64,000 nt of DNA, from positions 62,001-126,000 of the forward strand of contig NZ_BBJS01000014.1 of NCBI RefSeq assembly GCF_000739895.2, given 5' to 3'. How positions within the stretch are numbered: the stretch's first letter is position 1; every line of letters begins with the position of its first letter. Origin of the DNA: Sphingomonas paucimobilis NBRC 13935. Its GTDB lineage: Bacteria > Pseudomonadota > Alphaproteobacteria > Sphingomonadales > Sphingomonadaceae. Shown here one piece after another: positions 1-8,758 of this stretch. The translations under genes and the position numbers were made by a program. Under the pieces are notes generated by a model that was given only the letters and a program-made list of their open reading frames with translations, ran no database searches and was not told the origin of the DNA.

Positions 1-167
1 CGCGGTGTGCGGCCGGCGAAACTATGGGAGGCCGGGTCGGCCATGTCATAGGATTCCGTCTCGACGATCACGCCGCCGACCCCATCGATCTGCAAGGTAG
101 TACCGATGAGATCGCGAGCGACGAGATCGACATCCCGCATATAGAAATCAGGAGGCAATGGCTTCAT
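1..167 (-). CDS. DNA-3-methyladenine glycosylase (AAG/MPG family), 5' part only
   Basis: Base-excision-repair glycosylase that would remove alkylated purines such as 3-methyladenine. Only the first 55 codons are in the window; the rest runs off the left edge. The translation starts MKPLPPDFYMRD, continues with an LVARDLIG helix, and then has the family signature IVETESY followed by DPASHSFAGRTP. This corresponds to the catalytic Glu (ETEAY) and the active-site Tyr/His of human AAG. The ATG (165-167) overlaps the treY stop codon in an ATGA, so translation is probably coupled to the trehalose operon, which is an unusual partner for a repair enzyme. The family call is strong despite the truncation. 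Confidence 0.82.
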   Translation of the reverse strand, partial: MKPLPPDFYMRDVDLVARDLIGTTLQIDGVGGVIVETESYDMADPASHSFAGRTP

Positions 168-2560
168 GCGGAGGCGTCGATCCGGTGCCAGAAGCTGGTG
201 TCGGCCAGCAGTTCGGCTACGGGGTGGCGTTCATCGTCGATGACGACCTGCGTGTCGCGCCAATCGACATGCTGGCCCTCGCTCATCAGGGGCCAGAGCC
301 GAATTCCGACAACAACGGTCAGCGTCGTGCCTTCATGCGTTCGGCGAAAGGCCAGAACCCGGTCCTTGCCATGGCCGGTTACGGCCAGCGGCTGGTAATC
401 GCCTTCCGCAAACAGCGCAGGATGCTGGCGTCGCGCCGCCAGCAATGTGGCGAGCAGCGTCATCTTCGCGCTGCTACCGTCTGACAGCGCCGCTTCCCGA
501 GCGGCGTAATCGACCGGACGGCGATTGTCCGGATCGACGAGGCTCAGATCCTCCAGTTCGGTCCCCTGATAGCAATCGGGGATACCCGGCACCGTGTAAC
601 GAAGACCCAGTTGCGCCAGGCTGTTGGCCGTTGCCGCCGGTGCAATCGCCTTGAGCAGCGCCGCCAGATCGGCCCGAAACGCCTGTCCCTCAGTACCCGT
701 GATCAGCGCCTTGGCGAGCGTGTTGCAGCGCTTCTCATAATTACTGTCCGGTTCTTCCCAGGACGACCGCAGCTTGCCTTCGCGCAAGGCCTTTTCCTGC
801 CAGGCGGCGACGCGGCCGACAAACTCTTCCAATGCGGGTGCGCCCGGCCATGCGCCGACGAGCGTCTGGACGAGCATATACCAATCGGCCGGATCGACCC
901 CTTCGGAAAGCGTGAGTGTTTCCGTTCGCCAGCGCTCGACAATCTCACGCCATTCGTCGGGCATGGCGCTCAGGACGGCGAGCCGGGCGCGGACATCTTC
1001 ACCACGCTTATGGTCATGGGTCGCGGTCGTCAGCATCGCGCGGGGGAAGCGTTCGGCGCGCCCCGTCATGCGATCATGGAATTCCGCGATGGGCATGCTC
1101 ATGCGTCCGGCATCGAAGCCGACATCGTTGCGCGATAGCAGGACGCCATGCCGGTAGAAGGCGGTGTCTTCCACCGCCTTGGCGGCGATCGGAGCCGAGA
1201 GCTGTTGGAAGCGGCGCACGGCCTCCGCTCGAAGGCTATCCTCACCCGGCCCGTCACCGGCCAGCCAGGTCAGGATCTGATCGACGACGAAGGCTTCGCC
1301 GGGCGGAATGAAACGCTCGACCCGGCTGCGGGCTTCGTCGCGGATCAGACGGTCTGTCTCGGGCGCATCGGGGCCATAGGTGCGATAGACCGGGAAGACC
1401 CAGAGCAGCCGCTCGATCGCCCGACGGAGCATGGGTGTGGTGATGGATCCAACCAAGTCCGTTGCGGAAGCGGGCAATTTCGCAAAGGCCGTGACGCATT
1501 GGTCGAGTTGGCCCGCGAATTGCCAGGCTAGCAAATCCTCTCGCGCCTGCAACTCCTCCGGTCCGAAATCGGCAGAGCGACCACTCAGTTGCGCCCAGAG
1601 GTCGGCCAAGGGTCGTGTCCCTTCGGGGGCGTGGAGAAGCGCGGAAACCTCCTCCATGAAGTCATAACCGCTGGTGCCGTCGACGCCCCAATCGGTGCCC
1701 ATCGCTTCGTCCGCCGCCAGGATTTTTTCCACGACGATATAGGCGCGGTTGCCGTCGTCACGGGGGATGGTGTCGAAGCGCTGGCGCAGCTTGCGGCAAT
1801 AGCCGATCGGATCGGTCAGCCCATCGACATGGTCGATCCGCACCCCGTCGATCAGCCCTTCGGCATAGAGCCGGAAATAGAGCGCGTGGGTTTCCTCGAA
1901 CACCGCGTCGTCCTCGACTCGCAGACCCGCGAGATCGTTGATGGTGAAGAAGCGCCGCCAGTTCAGTTCGTCATTGGAAACGCGCCAGGATGCCAACCGG
2001 TAATGCTGCCGGTCGAGCAGATCGGCGAGGGGTAGGGTCTCGGCGTCGGCCTGATCCTCGTCGCGGATCGGCAGCCGATGCTCGCCATAGGCCACGATCT
2101 CGGCCTGGCCATCGGCGCGCTCGACGGCGATCTGTCCGTCGGCCAGCGTTTGGGACAGGGGAGAACCCAGGATCGGCAGGACGAGCTTTCGCGACCAGTC
2201 GATATCGAAGAAGCGAGCATAGGCGCTGTCCGCTCCATGAGTCAGTACGTCGTTCCACCAACGATTGCCACCGCCCCCAACACCCATATGATTGGGCACG
2301 ATATCGATGATGAGACCCATCCCCCGGTCACGAGCCGACTGGGCCAGTGACCGGAAAGCCTCCTCGCCGCCCAATTCGGGATTGATGCGGGTCGGATCGA
2401 TCACGTCATAGCCATGCGTCGACCCCGCTGCCGCCGTGGTGATCGGCGACGCATAGACATGGCTGATCCCCAGGCGGTCGAGATAGGGCAACAACGCCTC
2501 CGCGCGGGCGAAGGGGAAGTCCTTGTGAAACTGAAAGCGGTAGGTGGCGCGCGGCGTCAT
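164..2560 (-). CDS. treY: malto-oligosyltrehalose synthase (TreY)
   Basis: A GH13 enzyme that isomerises the reducing-end alpha-1,4 bond of maltodextrins to alpha,alpha-1,1, giving maltooligosyl-trehalose for TreZ. The protein has 798 residues, somewhat longer than the usual 700-780. The N-terminus has the TreY pattern ATYRFQFHKDFPF with HVYASPI. GH13 region I is DIVPNH (86-91). Region II is GVRIDHVDG, with the nucleophile at Asp243. Region III is VVEKIL, with Glu278 as acid/base. Region IV is TATHDHKRGEDVRAR. It follows malQ by 22 bases in one minus-strand operon and is followed by a DNA glycosylase overlapping by 4 bases. Confidence 0.95.
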   Translation of the reverse strand: MTPRATYRFQFHKDFPFARAEALLPYLDRLGISHVYASPITTAAAGSTHGYDVIDPTRINPELGGEEAFRSLAQSARDRGMGLIIDIVPNHMGVGGGGNRWWNDVLTHGADSAYARFFDIDWSRKLVLPILGSPLSQTLADGQIAVERADGQAEIVAYGEHRLPIRDEDQADAETLPLADLLDRQHYRLASWRVSNDELNWRRFFTINDLAGLRVEDDAVFEETHALYFRLYAEGLIDGVRIDHVDGLTDPIGYCRKLRQRFDTIPRDDGNRAYIVVEKILAADEAMGTDWGVDGTSGYDFMEEVSALLHAPEGTRPLADLWAQLSGRSADFGPEELQAREDLLAWQFAGQLDQCVTAFAKLPASATDLVGSITTPMLRRAIERLLWVFPVYRTYGPDAPETDRLIRDEARSRVERFIPPGEAFVVDQILTWLAGDGPGEDSLRAEAVRRFQQLSAPIAAKAVEDTAFYRHGVLLSRNDVGFDAGRMSMPIAEFHDRMTGRAERFPRAMLTTATHDHKRGEDVRARLAVLSAMPDEWREIVERWRTETLTLSEGVDPADWYMLVQTLVGAWPGAPALEEFVGRVAAWQEKALREGKLRSSWEEPDSNYEKRCNTLAKALITGTEGQAFRADLAALLKAIAPAATANSLAQLGLRYTVPGIPDCYQGTELEDLSLVDPDNRRPVDYAAREAALSDGSSAKMTLLATLLAARRQHPALFAEGDYQPLAVTGHGKDRVLAFRRTHEGTTLTVVVGIRLWPLMSEGQHVDWRDTQVVIDDERHPVAELLADTSFWHRIDASA

Positions 2561-2582
2561 GGACGGCGTCCTTCGATAAGGG

Positions 2583-4478
2583 TCAGCGGGCGTTGAGCAT
2601 TGTAATGCGGGCGACGACCGTCGTATCGGCGGTCAAGGCCTCCAGCGTATCGGGCAGGCGACGGCGCCAATTGGGATGCTCGTCTACCGTGCCCGGCAGA
2701 TTGGGCTGTTCAATCAGGCCAAACAGGTCCTCGACGGGCACGATGGCAAGGGGGCAGGGGGTGGCCGCCACCGCTTCGATGGCGGCATCGACCACGACGG
2801 CGGCTTCCGCCGGAGCAGGGCCTTCCCCGATTGCGTCCCAAAGCCGAGCCCGCTCTTCCTTGCGTTCTTCGACTTGGTCATCGGATACGGTGGTGCCCGC
2901 GATCTGCGCACGCCATTCCAAGTCCCGACCTTCCCACCAGCCGGCGACCGTCGCGATGTCATGCGTGGCCGTCATGGCGATCGCATGGGCAGACCATGTC
3001 TCGGGCGCCAGAAAATGGCCGGCCTTGTCGCGTTCGAACGGCAGGACCCGCATCCCCAGCATCCCGGCGTCTGCCATGGTGTCGCGAAAGCCGGGAGGCA
3101 CGGTGCCGAGATCCTCGCCGATCACGATCGCGCCGCGCCCGTCATTCGCTCGGTGTGCCTCGATCTTCAAGATACGCAACATGTGATCGAACGGCATGGT
3201 CAGATACGCACCCTGATCCGCCGCCCGACCGTCGGGAATAACCCAGAGCCGACCAAGGCCAAGGGCGTGATCGATCCGCACGCCCCCCGCATGGGCGAAG
3301 ATCGCACGAAGCGTCCGAATGAAGGGCGCGAAGCCCTGTCTGCGCAACGCAAAGGGCGAAAGGGCGGTGATCCCCCAATTCTGCCCATCGGGCCCCAGCG
3401 GATCGGGCGGTGCACCGATCGACAGACCAGTCAGCAAGTCTTGCGGCCTGCTCCACCCGTCGGCACCGTCGCCCGCGACACCGATGGCGAGGTCGGCGAT
3501 CAGGCCGATCGCCATGCCGGCGCCCCGCGCGGCACTGGCGGCTTTCGCCAGCCCGCGATCTGCCTGCCACTGGGTGAAGGCATGGAAGGTAACGGCGTCC
3601 TCATGCTCCGCGACGAAGCGGCTTACCGTGTCGCTGGCAGGATCATGATATTCGGTCGGCCATTGGGGCCAGCCGCTGGCTCCTGCCCGGGCGTGAAAAT
3701 AGGTATGGAGGGTATCGAAGACGACATGGGCCTGAAGCCGTTCGCCCTGCGACTGCCGCCACTGCGCGAATTGCGCCCGTTCTTCGGAAGACAAGCCATC
3801 ATATGCGGCGCGGAGGTCACGCATCCGATCCGGTGCGGCGGATTTCCAGTCGATCAATTCACCGGCTTCGACCACGGGTTCCCCCGCTGGTCCGAGCCAC
3901 GCATTGCGGAATAGCCGGCTGGACGGAGCATAGGGACTGAAGCGCGTGGCATCGGCGGGGAACAGGGCATGGACCGGGCTGATCGCCAAGGCTGCCGCTC
4001 CGGCGCGACCCAGGGTTGTGGCGGCCGCGGCCAGGCTGGCGAAATCTCCATAGGCCCCGTGCCCCTCGCGCAGCGATGGGATCTGGACCGCGCTACCCCA
4101 ATGACGACCAGCCGGCGGCGATGGACATCGACGTGGCGCGACCGCGACCGTCAGTTGGCGTTCGCCCTGTTCCAGGCGATGATAGCCGGGCGCGAGCTGT
4201 GCAGGGAGTTGAGCTCGTCCGCCTTGTTCTTCCAGCTTTACCGATCGGATTTCGCCATCCTCGAGCAAAAGCTTTGCCGACCCCGATCGCCAACCCTCTG
4301 GCAAAGCAATGGCTTCCCCGACATCACCAGACACGAACCGTTCTTCGCCAACGTCATGATCAAGACACGCCAGGATGGCCTCCAGCGCCTCATCGGAGAC
4401 TTGCTGGTCGGTTCCCTTCGCGTCCTGCCAGTCGCGGATCAGCCCGGCGGATTTGGCCCGATCGTGAAGGTCGCTCAC
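2583..4478 (-). CDS. malQ: 4-alpha-glucanotransferase (MalQ, GH77)
   Basis: Cytoplasmic amylomaltase that disproportionates alpha-1,4-glucan chains, supplying longer maltodextrins to TreY and recycling short ones. The protein has 631 residues. GH77 motifs are RIDHALGLGRLWVIP (catalytic Asp), IGEDLGTVP (catalytic Glu) and TATHDIATVAGWW (the third carboxylate region). The first 120 residues form a divergent N-terminal domain, as in other proteobacterial MalQ. Its ATG (4476-4478) overlaps the treZ stop as ATGA, implying translational coupling. Its place between treZ and treY suggests its main job here is feeding trehalose synthesis. Confidence 0.93.
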   Translation of the reverse strand: MSDLHDRAKSAGLIRDWQDAKGTDQQVSDEALEAILACLDHDVGEERFVSGDVGEAIALPEGWRSGSAKLLLEDGEIRSVKLEEQGGRAQLPAQLAPGYHRLEQGERQLTVAVAPRRCPSPPAGRHWGSAVQIPSLREGHGAYGDFASLAAAATTLGRAGAAALAISPVHALFPADATRFSPYAPSSRLFRNAWLGPAGEPVVEAGELIDWKSAAPDRMRDLRAAYDGLSSEERAQFAQWRQSQGERLQAHVVFDTLHTYFHARAGASGWPQWPTEYHDPASDTVSRFVAEHEDAVTFHAFTQWQADRGLAKAASAARGAGMAIGLIADLAIGVAGDGADGWSRPQDLLTGLSIGAPPDPLGPDGQNWGITALSPFALRRQGFAPFIRTLRAIFAHAGGVRIDHALGLGRLWVIPDGRAADQGAYLTMPFDHMLRILKIEAHRANDGRGAIVIGEDLGTVPPGFRDTMADAGMLGMRVLPFERDKAGHFLAPETWSAHAIAMTATHDIATVAGWWEGRDLEWRAQIAGTTVSDDQVEERKEERARLWDAIGEGPAPAEAAVVVDAAIEAVAATPCPLAIVPVEDLFGLIEQPNLPGTVDEHPNWRRRLPDTLEALTADTTVVARITMLNAR

Positions 4479-6169
4479 GCCGAAATCCAGGCAGCGAACC
4501 GATCGCCCTCACGGTGGATCAGTGTTCCCTCCTCTCCGAAGGCAGACGCAGGAGCGTCACTCAGGTCGATCTGGATGGTCAGCGTCGCACCATCCGCCAT
4601 TCGCCAGCGAGCTTTGACGGCGGCATCGCCGACCACGTCCGCATCAATGCCAATGGCACCCTTGAGACGCGGCACGATATGCACCTGTCGCAGCATCAGC
4701 AATTCCCGGTACAGCGCCCGCCACTCGCCCGCATCCGGCCCGGGTTTCGGCACGGACGCTTCGAATGTCGTCCGGGCATTGGGATCGGGAATGCGTTCGC
4801 GTGCTTGCTCATCCGCAAAAGCCTCGAACTTCGCGAATTCCTTTCGGCGGCCTTCGCGCACGGCATCGGCCAGTTCGTCATGGAAGTCGGTGAAAAACAG
4901 GAAAGGACTGTCGCTCCCCTCATCCTCGCCCATGAACAGCAGCGGGATTTGCGGCCCCAGCAGCAGCAGCGCGGTGGCGGCGCGAAGGCGTTCGCGATCG
5001 GTCAGCCGGATCAGCCGCTCGCCCATGGCACGATTGCCGACCTGGTCATGGTTCTGAAGGAAGGCCACGAAGGCGGTGCTGGGCAGATGCACCGATGGCT
5101 TGCCGCGGGGCGTGCCATCGTGATTGGCAGACCCTTCGCCCTGATAGATGAAGCCTTCCTTCAGACAGCGCGCGAGACGTTCGGCCGGACGGTCGGCGAA
5201 ATCGCCATAATAGGCGCTGGTCTCACCGGTGAGCAGGACGTGCAGCACATTGTGAAAGTCGTCGTTCCACTGCGCGTCGAACCGCTCCGGGGACAGGCGG
5301 TCGGCGTCGTTCTTCTCATTCTCCAGAACCAGATGAACCTGTCGCTCGGGCAGGCTGGCACGAAGCTCGCGCGCCATGCGGTCGAGGAAATCGTCATTGG
5401 CGATGGCATGGACGGCGTCGAAGCGAAGCCCGTCGATGCGATAATCGCGCAGCCACATCAGCGCATTGTCGACGAAGAAACGATGCACCGTATCGACATC
5501 GACCGCCACCGCGCCACCCCAGGGGGTGTCGACATCCTTGTGAAAGAAGGCGCCGGCATAGGCATTGAGGTAATTCCCGTCAGGACCGAAGTGGTTGTAC
5601 ACCACGTCGAGAAAGACGGAGATGCCCAGCATATGCGCGGTGTCGATCAGCGTCTTCAGTTCGGCCGGCGAACCATAAGCCTCGGCCACGGCATAGGGCA
5701 GGACACCGTCATAGCCCCAGTTGCGCGTACCGCCGAAAGCATTGACCGGCATCAACTCGATCGCGGTGATACCCGCCGCCGCTAAGCCCGCCAGCCGATC
5801 GCGGATGCCGGCAAAACCACCGAGCGTCCCCGCATGGACCTCCAGCAACACCGTCTCTTCCCACGGCCGTCCACGCCATTCGGTCGCGCTCCAGGCAAAG
5901 GCGTGATCGACGGCGACGCTCCAACCGTGAACGCCGCCGGATTGCAGCCGGGAAGCGGGATCGGGCACGACCAAATCCGCATCCAGTCGGAAACGGTAGC
6001 GGGTGCCAGGGCCGGCCTCGGCATCGACGGAGAACCACCCTTCTGCATCGCGCTCCATGGCGACAGACGCGCCGCCATGGATTTCGAGCGTGACCCGATC
6101 GCGATCCGGCGCCCAGAGGCGGAAGCGCGCCGTACCGTCATCCCGCAGCTCGGGGCCCCAACTGGTCAT
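4475..6169 (-). CDS. treZ: malto-oligosyltrehalose trehalohydrolase (TreZ)
   Basis: Releases free trehalose from maltooligosyl-trehalose made by TreY. The 564 residues are typical of the family. An N-terminal E-set/CBM48-like domain (about 1-95) precedes the GH13 barrel. DVVYNHFGPDGNY is region I. GLRFDAVHAI puts the nucleophile at Asp251, and LVLENEKND puts the acid/base at Glu283, almost the same numbering as the characterised Sulfolobus enzyme. FLQNHDQVGNRAMGERL is region IV and diagnostic of TreZ. Four-base overlaps with glgX upstream and malQ downstream mark a tightly coupled operon. Confidence 0.95.
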   Translation of the reverse strand: MTSWGPELRDDGTARFRLWAPDRDRVTLEIHGGASVAMERDAEGWFSVDAEAGPGTRYRFRLDADLVVPDPASRLQSGGVHGWSVAVDHAFAWSATEWRGRPWEETVLLEVHAGTLGGFAGIRDRLAGLAAAGITAIELMPVNAFGGTRNWGYDGVLPYAVAEAYGSPAELKTLIDTAHMLGISVFLDVVYNHFGPDGNYLNAYAGAFFHKDVDTPWGGAVAVDVDTVHRFFVDNALMWLRDYRIDGLRFDAVHAIANDDFLDRMARELRASLPERQVHLVLENEKNDADRLSPERFDAQWNDDFHNVLHVLLTGETSAYYGDFADRPAERLARCLKEGFIYQGEGSANHDGTPRGKPSVHLPSTAFVAFLQNHDQVGNRAMGERLIRLTDRERLRAATALLLLGPQIPLLFMGEDEGSDSPFLFFTDFHDELADAVREGRRKEFAKFEAFADEQARERIPDPNARTTFEASVPKPGPDAGEWRALYRELLMLRQVHIVPRLKGAIGIDADVVGDAAVKARWRMADGATLTIQIDLSDAPASAFGEEGTLIHREGDRFAAWISA

Positions 6170-8268
6170 GACGCAATCACGTCATGCCAGGTGATCAGGA
6201 CGGCGCTCTGCGGCGCGACCTCATAGCTGTCGCCGATAGCGATCTCGCCCTGCTCGGGCTTGGCACTGTCGATCAGGACAGTGCGATCGTTATGGGGCGG
6301 GGGCAGGGTGAAGGTGATCGGATCGGGCGAAGCGTTGAGCAGCAGCGAAACAGCCTCGATACGGTCATCCTCGGTCTTAATCGCGCGTCGCATCATCAGG
6401 GCGCGACCCTCCGGGTTGTTCCAGTCGTCGGGGCTGAGCTGATCGCCGCGCTCGTCCCACCATTCGATATCGTTGACGCCGTGCCCCGGCGTATCCTGTC
6501 CGTAAAGGAATTGCGGCGCGCGCAGCACTTGATAGCGGCGACGCAGGTCCGCCAATCTGGCGGTGAAGGCGATCATCGCCTCACCTTCCTCGGACGCGGC
6601 CGCTTTCCAGTCGAGCCAACTGATCTCGTTATCCTGGCAATAGGCATTGTTGTTGCCATGCTGGGTACGACCGAACTCATCGCCGGCCACGATCATCGGC
6701 GTGCCGAGCGAGGCGAGCAGCGTCGTCATCATCGACCGCATCACGCGACCGCGTGCCGCCTTGATATTCTCGTCGTCGGTCGGTCCTTCGACGCCCCAGT
6801 TGCGCGAATAATTCTCGGAATGGCCGTCGCGATTGTCTTCCTTGTTCGCCTCATTGTGACGCTGTTCGTACATGACGGTATCGGCGAGCGTGAAACCGTC
6901 ATGCGCGGCGAGCATGTTGAGGCTCGCCCAAGGGCGCCGGGCTCGCCGGTCGAACAGGTCACCCGAGCCCGAGAGGCGGGCGGCCAGTTCCCCCCGCTGA
7001 CCGGGATCGCCACGCCAGAATTTGCGCACGGTGTCGCGATACTTGTCATTCCACTCCGAGAAGCCGGGCGGGAAATTGCCGAGCTGATAGCCACCCGGCC
7101 CCACGTCCCATGGCTCGGTCAGAAGCTTCAACCGACCCAACACCGGGTCCTGGCGGAGCACATCGAAGAAGGCCGCCCCCGGATCGAAGCCATCGGCTTC
7201 GCGGCCCAACGTCAGGCCCAAGTCGAAGCGGAAGCCGTCAATGCCAAAGCTCGTCGCCCAATAGCGGAGCGAGTCCGCCACCATCTGGATCACCCGCGCC
7301 TTGGACAGGTTCAGCGTGTTGCCGGTGCCGGTGTCGTTGATCGTGTAGCGCGGCTGATCCTGGACCAGTCGGTAGTAGCTAGCATTGTCGAGCCCGCGCC
7401 ATGACAGGGTCGGGCCCTTTTCCGACCCTTCACAGGTGTGATTGTAGACGACGTCGAGGATCACTTCGATCCCCGCCTTATGCAGCTTGTGCACCGCGCG
7501 GCGAAGTTCGTCCTGCGTGTCGGTCGCGAAATAGGCCTGCTCGGGCGCGAAAAAGCCGAGCGTGTTATAGCCCCAATAGTTGCGTAAGCCTTTTTCCTGC
7601 AGGAAGCGGTCCTGGGTAAAGCTGTGGATCGGCAGCAACTCGATCGCGGTGACGCCGATGCGCTTCAGATGCTTGATGACCGCCGGATGGCCGAGACCGG
7701 CATAGGTCCCACGCTCACGCGGCGGGACCAGCTCCATCAGCTTGGTCAGGCCCTTGACGTGCGCTTCATAGATGACGGTTTCCGACCAAGGGGTATTGGG
7801 CTTCACGTCGCGCGACCAGTCGAAATGATCGTCCACCACCACCGCCTTGGGCATGGCGGCGGCGCTGTCGCGCTTGTCGAAGCTCAAATCCTCCTTTTTA
7901 GACCGGATTTGATAGCCATGTAGCGCGTCGGTCCATTTGATCTCGCCGAACAACTTGCGCGCATAGGGGTCGAGCAGCAGCTTGTTCGGATTAAAGCGAT
8001 GGCCCGCCTCGGGCTCATAGGGGCCATGGGCGCGGTAGCCATAGAGCAGACCCGGACCGACATCCGGCAGATAGCCGTGCCAGACCTCGTCCGTGCACTC
8101 GGGCAGGGTATAGCGCCGCAGTTCGCGCTTGCCCTTGGCATCGAACAGGCAGAGTTCGATCCGGTCGGCATTGGCCGAATAGACGGCGAAATTAACCCCT
8201 TCGCCATCGAAGGTCGCCCCCAGCGGATGGGGCGAACCGGGCAGAATCCGATCGGGCAATGCGGTCAA
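6166..8268 (-). CDS. glgX: glycogen debranching enzyme (GlgX/TreX type isoamylase)
   Basis: Hydrolyses alpha-1,6 branches of glycogen or limit dextrin to give linear maltodextrins, the substrate of TreY. The 700 residues carry an N-terminal CBM48 (PHPLGATFDGEGVNFAVYS), then GH13 motifs LDVVYNHTCEG, GFRFDLG (Asp349), LLTEPWDVGPGGY (Glu385) and AAHDGFTLADTV. I chose the TTG at 8266-8268 because GGAGAG lies 7 bases upstream and no ATG precedes the conserved start. It is the first gene of the glgX-treZ-malQ-treY operon. No glycogen synthase or phosphorylase gene lies in the window. Confidence 0.93.
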   Translation of the reverse strand: MTALPDRILPGSPHPLGATFDGEGVNFAVYSANADRIELCLFDAKGKRELRRYTLPECTDEVWHGYLPDVGPGLLYGYRAHGPYEPEAGHRFNPNKLLLDPYARKLFGEIKWTDALHGYQIRSKKEDLSFDKRDSAAAMPKAVVVDDHFDWSRDVKPNTPWSETVIYEAHVKGLTKLMELVPPRERGTYAGLGHPAVIKHLKRIGVTAIELLPIHSFTQDRFLQEKGLRNYWGYNTLGFFAPEQAYFATDTQDELRRAVHKLHKAGIEVILDVVYNHTCEGSEKGPTLSWRGLDNASYYRLVQDQPRYTINDTGTGNTLNLSKARVIQMVADSLRYWATSFGIDGFRFDLGLTLGREADGFDPGAAFFDVLRQDPVLGRLKLLTEPWDVGPGGYQLGNFPPGFSEWNDKYRDTVRKFWRGDPGQRGELAARLSGSGDLFDRRARRPWASLNMLAAHDGFTLADTVMYEQRHNEANKEDNRDGHSENYSRNWGVEGPTDDENIKAARGRVMRSMMTTLLASLGTPMIVAGDEFGRTQHGNNNAYCQDNEISWLDWKAAASEEGEAMIAFTARLADLRRRYQVLRAPQFLYGQDTPGHGVNDIEWWDERGDQLSPDDWNNPEGRALMMRRAIKTEDDRIEAVSLLLNASPDPITFTLPPPHNDRTVLIDSAKPEQGEIAIGDSYEVAPQSAVLITWHDVIAS

Positions 8269-8376
8269 GTGGGCTCTCCGGCAAAAGTCGGTGGAAGACT
8301 ATGCGTGAATTGATTCTGAAAATCAGGAGATGTCGGCTCGGGAGATGGATGGGAGTCCGTCTGCCGAGCGATCGCG

Positions 8377-8658
8377 TCAGGACTTGCTGGCGCGTGGCTT
8401 TCGCGTCTTGGGTTTCGCGGTAACGCCGTCATCCTGGATCGTGGCGGGAGCGGTCTGCGTCGTTTTGGCGCCGGCAGACTTGCGCCGGGTGGAGACAGGC
8501 TTGGCCTCTGTCTCCACCTTCGGGGCTTCCTCTGTCGGCGTGTCACTCAACTCACGTTCGGCCATTTCCCAATGGTCCCGATCGCGGCCATGGGGCTCAC
8601 CTTCGGCCTGCCAGATATCATACGCCCGCTGACGAAGCTGCTCTTCCCGCTGATCCAC
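8377..8658 (-). CDS. DUF2934 domain protein with basic Ala/Lys-rich tail
   Basis: A small protein of unknown function. The N-terminal third (REEQLRQRAYDIWQAEGEPHGRDRDHW) is the DUF2934 signature. The rest is low-complexity, rich in Thr, Lys, Pro and Ala, and ends KTRKPRASKS, suggesting a disordered nucleic-acid- or membrane-binding tail. I start it at the GTG at 8656-8658 because AGGGAG sits about 7 bases upstream. An in-frame ATG at 8680-8682 has no ribosome-binding site. It lies 108 bases upstream of glgX on the same strand. DUF2934 genes are often seen near glycogen/trehalose genes (recollection, not checked). Confidence 0.7.
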   Translation of the reverse strand: MDQREEQLRQRAYDIWQAEGEPHGRDRDHWEMAERELSDTPTEEAPKVETEAKPVSTRRKSAGAKTTQTAPATIQDDGVTAKPKTRKPRASKS

Positions 8659-8730
8659 CGTCTTCTCCCTGTCGTGACACATGATATGTCATCGGCGGCG
8701 TAACGATTGATAGGGTCGTTCCGCTCCCGC

Positions 8731-8758
8731 AAAAAATTAGCTGATCGTCACCGATCAG
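8731..8758 (-). terminator. rho-independent terminator of the Gfo/Idh oxidoreductase gene
   Basis: On the minus strand a 7-bp stem (CTGATCG / CGATCAG, 4-base loop) overlaps the stop codon and is followed by CTAATTTTTT. The arrangement separates the oxidoreductase from the DUF2934/glgX unit. Confidence 0.75.

Noticed and set aside
2676-3914. 412-codon plus-strand open frame opposite malQ
   Set aside because: It is antisense to a gene with all GH77 motifs; long antisense frames are expected at this G+C content, and the translation shows no domain.
8675-8691. Inverted repeat TGACA-N7-TGTCA upstream of the DUF2934 gene
   Set aside because: Only 5-bp arms, located in the leader between two possible start codons; too weak to claim as an operator.
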